Shown in pieces: positions 18,412 through 25,640 of a stretch of DNA of 64,000 bases (position 1 is its first letter; each line of letters opens with the position of its first letter). The notes beneath the pieces were generated by a model. It worked only from the letters and a program-made list of their open reading frames with translations, was not told the origin of the DNA and did not search any database. Where the stretch lies: NCBI GenBank assembly GCA_905234735.1, contig CAJOJA010000020.1, positions 16,613 to 80,612 on the forward strand, read 5' to 3'. The position numbers and the translations under genes are program-made. Origin of the DNA: an uncultured Bacteroidaceae bacterium (GTDB lineage: Bacteria > Bacteroidota > Bacteroidia > Bacteroidales > Bacteroidaceae).

Positions 18412-20292
18412 TTATGGGTTAAGCGGTTGTGTAGTTTCGCGTAGCCACTCGCGGTCTTCCTCGTCGAGCAGGGGCGCGAGTTCGTTGTAGACGTGGCGGT
18501 GGTATTGGTTGAGCCACTGGATTTCGTCGTCGAGCATCATGTCCATGCGGATAGGTGTGGTGTCAATGGGGCAGAGGGTGAGGGGCTCGAACTGCAGGAA
18601 CTCTCCGAACTCACCGTCGCAATAGTGGGTAATGAGTTGGGTGTTCTCCGTTCGGCAGCCGTGCTTGCCTGCCTTGTAGATGCCCGGCTCGTTGGTCACC
18701 GTCATGCCGGCCACCAGTGGGGCGGGCATGTAGTTCATGCGTATCTGATGAGGCCCTTCGTGGACGTTGAGATACGAACCCACACCGTGTCCCGTGCCGT
18801 GCAGAAAGTTCAGTCCGTGTTGCCACATGGCGTAGCGGGCCAATACATCGAGTTGCGTGCCGCTGCTGCCGCTGGGGAACTTGGCCATAGCCAACCGGAT
18901 GTGGCCCTTCAGCACCAGTGTGTAGTCGGTACGCTCCTCCTCGGTGAGGGGTCCAAGGGCGATGGTACGGGTGATGTCCGTCGTGCCGTCTTGGTACTGT
19001 GCACCGCTGTCGAGCAGGAGCAGTCCATGAGGTTCCAGCGGGATGTCTGTGTCTGGTGTGGCTTCGTAATGCACTATGGCACCGTGGGCTCCGTATCCGG
19101 CAATGGTGTCGAACGAAATGTCGCGATAGAGCGGTTGCTCGGCACGCAGGGCGGTCAGTTTCTGGTCGATGCTGATTTCCGTCTGTCCACCTGCCTCTAC
19201 GGCGGGTTTGAGCCACCGCAGGAACCGGACCAGCGCCACACCGTCCTTGCGCATGGCGCTGCGGTAGCCACGAATCTCTGCCTCGTTTTTGATTGTCTTC
19301 ATACGGGCAATGGGACATTCGCCCACGACGATGGGCGACACCACTGGCGTCTGGTTGGCGATGGCGATATTGACCGTGTTGGCATAGAAGTCGTCGGGGA
19401 ATGTTGGACGGTGGTCTATAGTTTCAATGAGGCTCAACATCTCAAATATGGCATTGTTCATCGTGTCGGGGTCGACGAGAAAACGGAGACCTCGCAGTTC
19501 GCGGCTCTGCCGTAGTGTTTGGACTATAGCACCGTAAGGTGCCGTGCGAACTTGCAGGTCAGCCAGATAACTGGCAACCTCGGGTGTTATCTTGTCTGGG
19601 TTGGTGAACAGGACGGCCTCGTCGGGCAGTAGCAGCAGGTAGGCCACGAAGACCGGCGTGCAGTGTACGTCGCTGCCACGGAGGTTGAGCGCCCAGGCTA
19701 TTTCGTCCAGTTGGGTGATGATGGTGGCATTGGCTCTTTGGGTACGCACCGCCTCGCGTATGCGCTGCAGTTTGCTTTGTGCCGTCTCGCCAGCGTACTC
19801 CAGCGGCTGAATCTCGATGGGCCGGTCGGGTAGGGCGGGGCGGTCGGTCCACAGCGTCGAGGTTGGCTCCAGGTCGGTGCGGAGCATCATGTCCGCCGCG
19901 GCAGCTGCGTTCTGCAGACTCTCAGCATAGCTCTCCGCTACACACCATCCGTCGATGCCCACCATCAGCGTTTCTCCCTCGCTTCGTTCTTGGCCAATCC
20001 ACTCCATCAAATCCTCGGCCGTTGCCACGTTCCTGCGGCAGCGGACTACTTCGAAGGGTGTGCCCGCCAGTTGCTCTTCGGCAGCCAGCCAGTAGCGGCT
20101 GTCGGTCCATAGGGCGGCGCGGGTGAGGGTGACTACTGCCGTTCCGGCCGAACCGTTGAAGCCCGATATCCATTCGCGGGCCTTCCAGTAGTCGGGTACG
20201 TATTCGCCGTTATGCGGGTCGGTGCTGGGGAATATGAATGCGCTGAGCTTGTGCTCGCGAAGCCATTGGCGCAGGGGGGTAAGGTCTTTCAT
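18412..20292 (-). CDS. Xaa-Pro aminopeptidase (aminopeptidase P family, M24B)
   Basis: 626 residues; removes N-terminal residues preceding proline. The protein has two creatinase-like N-terminal domains and a pita-bread catalytic domain at the C-terminus. Metal ligands are visible: Asp428 and Asp439 (LLLDSGAQYQDGTTDITRT), His in HGTGHGVGSYLNVHEGP, Glu in NEPGIYKAGKHG and Glu in FLQFEPLTLCPID. The start at 20292 (MKDLTPLRQWLREH) is preferred: a start further upstream at 20367 would overlap the preceding gene and add 25 residues encoded by repeat-like DNA. Length fits the long three-domain form. Confidence 0.93.
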   Translation of the reverse strand: MKDLTPLRQWLREHKLSAFIFPSTDPHNGEYVPDYWKAREWISGFNGSAGTAVVTLTRAALWTDSRYWLAAEEQLAGTPFEVVRCRRNVATAEDLMEWIGQERSEGETLMVGIDGWCVAESYAESLQNAAAAADMMLRTDLEPTSTLWTDRPALPDRPIEIQPLEYAGETAQSKLQRIREAVRTQRANATIITQLDEIAWALNLRGSDVHCTPVFVAYLLLLPDEAVLFTNPDKITPEVASYLADLQVRTAPYGAIVQTLRQSRELRGLRFLVDPDTMNNAIFEMLSLIETIDHRPTFPDDFYANTVNIAIANQTPVVSPIVVGECPIARMKTIKNEAEIRGYRSAMRKDGVALVRFLRWLKPAVEAGGQTEISIDQKLTALRAEQPLYRDISFDTIAGYGAHGAIVHYEATPDTDIPLEPHGLLLLDSGAQYQDGTTDITRTIALGPLTEEERTDYTLVLKGHIRLAMAKFPSGSSGTQLDVLARYAMWQHGLNFLHGTGHGVGSYLNVHEGPHQIRMNYMPAPLVAGMTVTNEPGIYKAGKHGCRTENTQLITHYCDGEFGEFLQFEPLTLCPIDTTPIRMDMMLDDEIQWLNQYHRHVYNELAPLLDEEDREWLRETTQPLNP

Positions 20293-20318
20293 GGGCTTAA
20301 TGGAATTTATCGGTTTCC

Positions 20319-20807
20319 CTAAGAATTCCTTAGGTTTCCTAATATTTTTACTATCTTTTCCAACCATTCCTGGTCCGTTTTGTCAAACGCGCCCAGTTCT
20401 GCGCTGTCGATGTCGAGGACGGCGATGACGCGTCCTTGGGTGTCATGTACGGGGACGACAATCTCGCTTCTGGAGGCCGATGAGCAGGCGATGTGGCCGG
20501 GGAACTTATCCACGTCGGGGACAACCTGTGTCTCGTCCCTGTCCCATGCTGTTCCACACACGCCGCGTCCCCGTCGAATGCGGGTGCAGGCCAACGGCCC
20601 CTGGAAAGGTCCCAGCACCAGTTCGTCGCCGATGACGCGATAGAATCCCGTCCACCACCAGCGGAAGGTCTCGTGGAGCATGGCGACCATGTTGGCCATA
20701 CGGGCAATGGGGTCGGGTTCGTCCTCGAGTACGCTTTCGATTTGTGGCAACAGTGCGGCATACTTTTCTGCCCGGGTGCCCTCGATGATTGCTAAGTGTT
20801 CTGCCAT
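20319..20807 (-). CDS. Free methionine-(R)-sulfoxide reductase (GAF domain)
   Basis: 162 residues, a single GAF domain. The three catalytic/resolving cysteines of the fRMsr family are present at 74 (PLACTRI), 84 (RGVCGTAW) and 108 (HIACSSASRSEIVVP). It reduces free methionine R-sulfoxide with thioredoxin, a cytosolic repair activity. It is the first gene of a minus-strand run with pepP and the gamma carbonic anhydrase, under a promoter at 20828-20835. Confidence 0.92.
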   Translation of the reverse strand: MAEHLAIIEGTRAEKYAALLPQIESVLEDEPDPIARMANMVAMLHETFRWWWTGFYRVIGDELVLGPFQGPLACTRIRRGRGVCGTAWDRDETQVVPDVDKFPGHIACSSASRSEIVVPVHDTQGRVIAVLDIDSAELGAFDKTDQEWLEKIVKILGNLRNS

Positions 20808-20827
20808 ATAGGGTTGTCAATTTTCCA

Positions 20828-20835
20828 CAAAGGTA
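20828..20835 (-). promoter_or_regulatory. -7 promoter element for the fRMsr-pepP run
   Basis: TACCTTTG on the minus strand, 20 nt before the start codon at 20807. Exact TAnnTTTG. Confidence 0.6.
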
Positions 20836-20911
20836 GTAAATAATGCACAATTTACAATGCACTATGCACAATTATTTCGTATTTCGTAATTCGTATTTCA
20901 TATTTATTTCG

Positions 20912-20919
20912 TATCTTTG
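20912..20919 (+). promoter_or_regulatory. -7 promoter element of mdh
   Basis: TATCTTTG, 55 nt before the mdh start. The leader after it consists of near-repeats of ATTAAATC just ahead of the ATG. Confidence 0.6.
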
Positions 20920-20974
20920 TGCGTACATTACTTAAAAAACACATTAAACCATTAAATCATTAAATCATTCAATC

Positions 20975-21961
20975 ATGAAATTTCTGACTGACGAAAAGCT
21001 TGTGATTGTTGGTGCCGGCGGCATGATTGGCTCCAACATGGTACAGAGTGTGCTGATGCTGGGTCTGACTCCCAACATTTGCCTTTATGACATCTATGAA
21101 CCCGGTGTTCATGGTGTATACGACGAGATGTGTCATTGCGCCTTCCCTGGTGCAAACCTCTCTTATACGGTGGATGCCGCTGAGGCTTTCACGGGTGCCA
21201 AGTATATCATCTCCTCTGGTGGCGCTCCCCGTAAGGAGGGCATGACCCGCGAGGACCTGCTGAAGGGCAACTGCCAGATTGCAGCCGACTTCGGTGAGAA
21301 TATCAAGAAATACTGCCCCGACGTGAAGCACGTAGTGGTTATCTTCAACCCCGCCGACGTTACGGCACTGACCGCTCTGATCCACTCTGGTCTGAAGCCC
21401 AACCAGCTGACCTCTCTGGCCGCTCTCGACAGCACCCGTCTGCAGCAGCAGCTGGCACAGGAGTTCGGTGTTCAGCAGGACAAGGTGACCAAGGCATACA
21501 CCTATGGTGGCCACGGCGAGCAGATGGCCGTATTCGCCAGCAAGGCACTCATCGACGGCAAGCCTCTCGCTGAACTGCCCCTGTCGGCAGAGCGTTGGGC
21601 CGAGATTAAGCACATGACCACACAGGGTGGCAGCAACATCATCAAGCTGCGTGGCCGCTCTTCGTTCCAGAGCCCCGCTTATCAGGCTGTCAAGATGATC
21701 GAGGGCGCCATGGGTGGCGAACCCTTCACCTGGCCTGCTGGTTGCTATGTCAACGCCTTCGGCTTCAAGAACGTGATGATGGCTATGCCCAGCGTTATCG
21801 ACAAGGACGGTGTTCACTTCACTGCTCCCGAGGGAACTGCCGAGGAAATGGCTGCCCTCCAGGCCAGCTACGAGCACCTGCAGAAGATGCGCGACGAAAT
21901 CATCGGCCTGGGCATCATTCCTGCCGTTGAGGACTGGGGCAAGGACAATCCCAACCTGTAA
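20975..21961 (+). CDS. mdh: Malate dehydrogenase
   Basis: 328 residues; NAD-dependent interconversion of malate and oxaloacetate, part of the reductive branch to succinate/propionate in Bacteroidota. Visible: Rossmann glycine motif VIVGAGGMIGSN, substrate arginine loop GGAPRKEGMTRED, the FNPADV motif in the place of the usual TNPVD, and the catalytic His in YGGHGEQM. Length is normal. It is monocistronic, with its own promoter and a strong terminator. Confidence 0.95.
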   Translation: MKFLTDEKLVIVGAGGMIGSNMVQSVLMLGLTPNICLYDIYEPGVHGVYDEMCHCAFPGANLSYTVDAAEAFTGAKYIISSGGAPRKEGMTREDLLKGNCQIAADFGENIKKYCPDVKHVVVIFNPADVTALTALIHSGLKPNQLTSLAALDSTRLQQQLAQEFGVQQDKVTKAYTYGGHGEQMAVFASKALIDGKPLAELPLSAERWAEIKHMTTQGGSNIIKLRGRSSFQSPAYQAVKMIEGAMGGEPFTWPAGCYVNAFGFKNVMMAMPSVIDKDGVHFTAPEGTAEEMAALQASYEHLQKMRDEIIGLGIIPAVEDWGKDNPNL

Positions 21962-21991
21962 CCTTTACTAACTAAATTCAATACTCATGGA

Positions 21992-22029
21992 GCCGCAGTG
22001 GGGAATGCCCCGCTGCGGCCCTTTTTTTT
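21992..22029 (+). terminator. Rho-independent terminator of mdh
   Basis: Stem GCCGCAG...CTGCGGC of 7 bp continues through a G-T wobble into GGGG/CCCC around a 4-nt loop, followed by eight T. A textbook intrinsic terminator 30 nt after the mdh stop. Confidence 0.9.
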
Positions 22030-22036
22030 GTCCCTA

Positions 22037-22147
22037 CGACGTCGAGCCTCCGACGATACGTCGACCAAGCTCCGACGACGCGTCGTCGAGCCTCCGTCCA
22101 TACGTCGTCGGAGCCTCGGTCCATCAACGCATGTGCGTATACGCGTG
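22037..22147. repeat. Intergenic palindromic/alternating element, copy 1
   Basis: Dense with palindromes: CGACGTCG, then a 16-bp perfect one at 22073-22088 (core GACGACGCGTCGTC) extendable with a one-base bulge to CTC/GAG arms. A unit related to CGACGTATGGACGGAG occurs here in inverse orientation (about 22091-22110). It ends with 21 nt of perfectly alternating purine-pyrimidine at 22127-22147. A second copy is at 45359-45444. The 21962-22486 spacer holds this element, the mdh terminator, one promoter and one short repeat; no gene is seen. Confidence 0.7.
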
Positions 22148-22191
22148 ATACCATATATTAATATTGACGTTTTAGAAAATTTCCATACAGA

Positions 22192-22223
22192 TTTGGATAA
22201 TTGCCCACTAATTCGTAACTTTG
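22192..22223 (+). promoter_or_regulatory. Promoter of the PEGA-domain gene
   Basis: TTTG at 22192-22195 and TAACTTTG at 22216-22223, 20 nt between them, an ideal Bacteroidota promoter. It implies an unusually long 5' leader of about 255 nt before the start at 22487. Confidence 0.65.
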
Positions 22224-22274
22224 TAGCGTGCATTCCGAAAAGGGTGCACGCAAACATATTTTATTTGCTCAGTC

Positions 22275-22298
22275 GCCAGTCGAATCACCACCTCGAAA
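22275..22298 (+). repeat. 24-nt direct repeat, copy 1
   Basis: Identical over 24 nt to 25582-25605 (begins GCCAGTCGAATCACCACC). Lies in the long leader of the PEGA-domain gene. Confidence 0.8.
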
Positions 22299-22486
22299 AG
22301 GCTTAACGGGCAAAAATACAAGCACCGTTGGAGTATGCACTTCTAAGTGCAGACTTCTCATAGGTGTTTGGGGCTTGTGGTGAGCCTGACTGGCGTATGG
22401 CGAATGTCTGCACTTTTCTTTTGCCCGAAAGTCTGCGCTCCCGTTTGCCTGCGACCAGCAAATCAGCACACCGGATGCAAACAAAA

Positions 22487-24205
22487 ATGAGCAAAGATAT
22501 GAAACAGAAACTACTCCTTCTCCTGCTCCCCTTGCTGCTGGGAGTCTCTGTTGCTAATGCGCAGCAAAAGCCGAAGTTCTCCATCGTAAGTCTGGAACAG
22601 GACAAGTTCGACGGCACGGCCAAAAACAAACAGTACGAAAAAGTTGATGGCAACGGCGCGCGCTATGCCATCATCAAGGTCACGTCTGCAACTCCCGATG
22701 ACGACCTGCGTGCCTATCGTTTCAATTTCGGCAACCTGAACAGCCTCGTAGAGGAGCACGACGGCGAGCTGTGGGTCTATGTGCAACGCAACGCCAAGAT
22801 GGTCACCATCACCCGTGAGGGATATAGCCCGATTAATAAATATGACCTAAACCTGACGATAGAAGCCGGCGAAACCTACAACATGCGACTGTCCTCCGCA
22901 GGGAAAGTGGTGAATTACCAAATGGTGATGTTCAGCCTCAAACCTACGACGGCCAATGCCATCATCATGGTGAAAGGCAATCAGCAGGGAGCGAAGGAGG
23001 AATTGTTCGGCACCACGGACGATTCGGGCATGACGGCCAAAAGCCTGGAATACGGCACCTATACTTACCGAGTGATAGCCGACAACTACCATCTCACGGA
23101 AGGTCGCCTCATTCTGGATGACAAGACAAAGACCCACATCGAGGATGTTCTGCTAAAATCCAATCATGCCGAAATCATCCTTAGCGTGGATGCTGATGCC
23201 GACATCTATATCAATAAGGAAAAGAGAGGTACGAGAGAATGGAAGGGTATATTGAAGGCTGGAACCTACGAAATCACATGTAGGCAGGAGGGCCACCAAC
23301 CCAGCACACGCTTCATCACAGTAGAGGAAAACACGAACCAGACTGTTGCCCTCACCCCACCGACACCCATCACAGGCGAACTCTCCATAACTTCCCGTCC
23401 CCTGGGAGCCGCTATCTCTATAGATGGACAAGAATATGGTCAGACGCCACGCATCATCAACGACCTGCTCATCGGACAGCACACTGTCACCCTCACCAAA
23501 GACAACTACAATGCCGAGACGCAATCCTTCGAGGTGAAGGAAGGGGAAATGACGGAAATCAAAGCGGTGCTGACCCAAATGGGGGATGTCGCCACCCAAC
23601 CTCAGAAAGCGGAAAACACCAATATGAAAATAGAGGTCAGTACACCTCCCTTGACAAAGACTAATAAAAACTACAACCGCATAATCTTTGGTTATGCCTC
23701 TACCCTCGAAAAATTTGATTTTGATCAACTCAATAGCGACCCGAATATACTGCACGGTTTCGACGTGGGTTGGACGGTAGGCTTCAATGTCACCAAGAGA
23801 ATGCGACTGCCTCTCTACTTGGAGACGGGCCTTCACATGGCTTTCTGTGGTTTTGGCAATGTTAATTATTTGAGGCTCCATTTTACGGTGCCGATAAGTG
23901 TTACCTACCGCTATACCATCGGCCACAGCAAAGTGTGCGTGGCTCCCTATCTAGGCATCCACTTCAAGGTAAATGCCTTGACGCAGACGATCTCTTATTA
24001 CGATGGTATAAGGGACGACGGCCACATCAAGCATTTCCAGATGGGTATGCAGGTGGGTGTGAACTTCGACATCAAACATTTTAATGTCGGTTTTGGTTGG
24101 GACAATGACTTCTCTTCCCTCTATGATAACGGTAATTACGCTAGATACGACATCAAAACAATTAAGACCTCTGGTGTCCGTATAAACATCGGTGTAGTAT
24201 GGTGA
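22487..24205 (+). CDS. Secreted PEGA-domain protein with C-terminal barrel-like region
   Basis: 572 residues from this start. MSKDMKQKLLLLLLPLLLGV then ANAQ gives a signal peptide; a third possible ATG is at 22499. Two PEGA repeats are visible: residues about 220-290 (ILSVDADADIYINKEKRGTR) and 300-365 (GELSITSRPLGAAISIDGQE). The last 180 residues alternate polar/hydrophobic and aromatic residues, like an outer-membrane barrel (IGHSKVCVAPYLGIHFKVNA). PEGA domains are found in surface proteins of unknown function. The open frame continues upstream to 22364 but that part is not protein-like. It has its own promoter with a long leader. Confidence 0.75.
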   Translation: MSKDMKQKLLLLLLPLLLGVSVANAQQKPKFSIVSLEQDKFDGTAKNKQYEKVDGNGARYAIIKVTSATPDDDLRAYRFNFGNLNSLVEEHDGELWVYVQRNAKMVTITREGYSPINKYDLNLTIEAGETYNMRLSSAGKVVNYQMVMFSLKPTTANAIIMVKGNQQGAKEELFGTTDDSGMTAKSLEYGTYTYRVIADNYHLTEGRLILDDKTKTHIEDVLLKSNHAEIILSVDADADIYINKEKRGTREWKGILKAGTYEITCRQEGHQPSTRFITVEENTNQTVALTPPTPITGELSITSRPLGAAISIDGQEYGQTPRIINDLLIGQHTVTLTKDNYNAETQSFEVKEGEMTEIKAVLTQMGDVATQPQKAENTNMKIEVSTPPLTKTNKNYNRIIFGYASTLEKFDFDQLNSDPNILHGFDVGWTVGFNVTKRMRLPLYLETGLHMAFCGFGNVNYLRLHFTVPISVTYRYTIGHSKVCVAPYLGIHFKVNALTQTISYYDGIRDDGHIKHFQMGMQVGVNFDIKHFNVGFGWDNDFSSLYDNGNYARYDIKTIKTSGVRINIGVVW

Positions 24206-24343
24206 TTCTCCCCTTCTTGGGCATAATGGGAACAACTCCAACGCTTCCCTGCATGGCTGGCTGAAAGAGTGTCGCATGGACATAGGGGTATTCTGTCGGG
24301 TCGTTGCAGCCAACGCTGCGACAACGGAATTCCCTGCGTTGTC

Positions 24344-24689
24344 CTACACCTCAAACCCCAACTCGCGGGCGTATTGTTTGATGACGTTAAGTTTTACAGA
24401 CGATGCGTCCGCTTTGTCGTAAATCGTGAGAAGGGCAATGCGACCTTCGTTCTCTGCAACGATGGCGTTGGCTGTGATGACGCGGGCACTGCCTGACTTG
24501 CCGCGCCCTTTCGATGATATGGCCATCCGTATCTTGCGAATACCCGGAGACAGTTCCACGCCTTGGAAGGGGTCTTCTTTGCAGACTTTCCAGAAAGTCG
24601 GCACAGTCGTCAGCCATACTGCGATAGCGCTTGGCCAGTCGCTTGATGGAGACGTCAAAATCGGGATGCCTAAAGATTGCGTAACTCAT
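24344..24689 (-). pseudogene. RelE/HigB-type toxin with a frameshift
   Basis: From the ATG at 24689 the frame reads MSYAIFRHPDFDVSIKRLAK and on to DFLESL, then falls into a wrong frame. The continuation in the +1 frame (QEDPFQGVELSPGIRKIRMA and further to ELGFEV) is the standard body of a Bacteroidota RelE-like toxin. Removing one base from the AAA run (forward TTT at 24578-24580) restores a 114-residue protein. Could be a true inactivating slip, a phase-variable run or a sequencing error. It overlaps its antitoxin gene by 20 nt, as type II modules often do. Confidence 0.75.
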
Positions 24690-24852
24690 CGAGCAATTCT
24701 TCTGCAGGTCTAAACTTACCAGTATCGTTCCCGTCCAGATAGTCTTTCCAGTCTTTCATGGCAAGGCAGACTTCGGCAGTAACATTTCGCTTAGGTTCCT
24801 CCTTCTCCTCTGCGATGGGAATCAAACGGAAACGGCCCATGCGCGATGTCAA
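24670..24852 (-). CDS. Predicted antitoxin of the RelE-like module
   Basis: 60 residues, acidic and helix-rich, ending in KFRPAEELLDELRNL, which looks like the toxin-binding tail of small type II antitoxins. It precedes and overlaps the toxin on the minus strand. No DNA-binding motif can be named with confidence. An internal ATG five codons in (MGRFRLIP) is a possible start. A promoter box lies at 24916-24923. Confidence 0.6.
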   Translation of the reverse strand: MTSRMGRFRLIPIAEEKEEPKRNVTAEVCLAMKDWKDYLDGNDTGKFRPAEELLDELRNL

Positions 24853-24915
24853 TGATTGTCCCGGAATTTTCTTGCACTAACGATTGTCATAGGTCTGAAA
24901 TGTTGAATTACGAGG

Positions 24916-24923
24916 CAAAGATA
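24916..24923 (-). promoter_or_regulatory. -7 promoter element of the toxin-antitoxin pair
   Basis: TATCTTTG on the minus strand, 63 nt before the antitoxin start. Divergent from the DUF4160 promoter 50 nt away. Confidence 0.5.
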
Positions 24924-24965
24924 GCGAAAATAATTGAATAATTTTGTTTTTCTATTGATTTTCTC

Positions 24966-24973
24966 TAACTTTG
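24966..24973 (+). promoter_or_regulatory. -7 promoter element of the DUF4160/DUF2442 pair
   Basis: TAACTTTG, 22 nt before the ATG at 24996. Confidence 0.6.
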
Positions 24974-24995
24974 CATCAAAGAAAACACTGCCTCT

Positions 24996-25301
24996 ATGCC
25001 TGATATATACAGATACTTTGGATTCATATTCTTTTTCCATTCCAATGAACACGACCCCATACATGTTCATGCACAACACGACCATAAGGAATCGGTGTTC
25101 GACATAATTATGGAGGATGGAAAAGTCAAGGATGTCGTAACACGAGAAAAGAAGGGAGTCCCTCCTTTATCTTCAAAAGACCAGCGGGTGGCTGAACAAT
25201 TTGTTAAAGAATATGCCGACAACATAATAGATAAGTGGACCAACTACTTCATCAAGAAGAAAAGAGTAGTATGCACGACTATTAAAAAGAGACTGAAATG
25301 A
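24996..25301 (+). CDS. DUF4160-type small protein
   Basis: 101 residues. Opening MPDIYRYFGFIFFFHSNEHD with the conserved HDPIHVHAQ stretch identifies the DUF4160 family. Function is not established; the protein is often encoded next to DUF2442, as here, and the pair has been suspected to be toxin-antitoxin-like. The conserved HxHV histidines hint at metal or nucleic acid chemistry, which is speculation. Its stop overlaps the start of the next gene (ATGA), so the two are translationally coupled. Confidence 0.8.
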   Translation: MPDIYRYFGFIFFFHSNEHDPIHVHAQHDHKESVFDIIMEDGKVKDVVTREKKGVPPLSSKDQRVAEQFVKEYADNIIDKWTNYFIKKKRVVCTTIKKRLK

Positions 25302-25555
25302 AATATTTGCGAATTAAGAAGGCCGATTATGTTGGCAACCTCACTGTAATGCTAACATTTAATGATGGTGCTGTCGTGACCATCAATTTCGGTTCATGGA
25401 TTATTAGTCATCCCCACCCTCAGCACAACCGCTATCTCAACGAAAAAGAATTTAAAAAATTCTATATTGACGATATGGGAAACATAGCATGGGGCAGAAA
25501 TCGGAATTTATATTTCCCTATCGACGAACTCCGCATTGGGAAATTGTCTTCGTGA
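25298..25555 (+). CDS. DUF2442-type small protein
   Basis: 85 residues; the pattern MKYLRIKKADYVGNLTVMLT, then INFGSWI, FKKFYIDDMGNIAWG and a final DELR is typical of DUF2442 domains. It starts inside the stop codon of the DUF4160 gene (4-nt overlap). Role unknown; the fixed pairing suggests that the two proteins act together. Confidence 0.8.
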   Translation: MKYLRIKKADYVGNLTVMLTFNDGAVVTINFGSWIISHPHPQHNRYLNEKEFKKFYIDDMGNIAWGRNRNLYFPIDELRIGKLSS

Positions 25556-25581
25556 CGTTGCAATCAACAAATCGCGTCCAT

Positions 25582-25605
25582 GCCAGTCGAATCACCACCT
25601 CGAAA
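25582..25605 (+). repeat. 24-nt direct repeat, copy 2
   Basis: Identical to 22275-22298. It ends 35 nt before the start of the LPP20-like gene and 27 nt after the DUF2442 stop. Confidence 0.8.
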
Positions 25606-25640
25606 CGGGCTTCGGACAAGGAAACCTAACAGAACCAAAC

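Noticed and set aside
22037..22147. CRISPR array or tandem repeat
   Set aside because: The repeated words are palindromic modules without regular spacers, and no cas gene is present.
24849..25085. Minus-strand 78-codon frame upstream of the antitoxin
   Set aside because: Mostly antisense to the DUF4160 gene and crosses two promoters.
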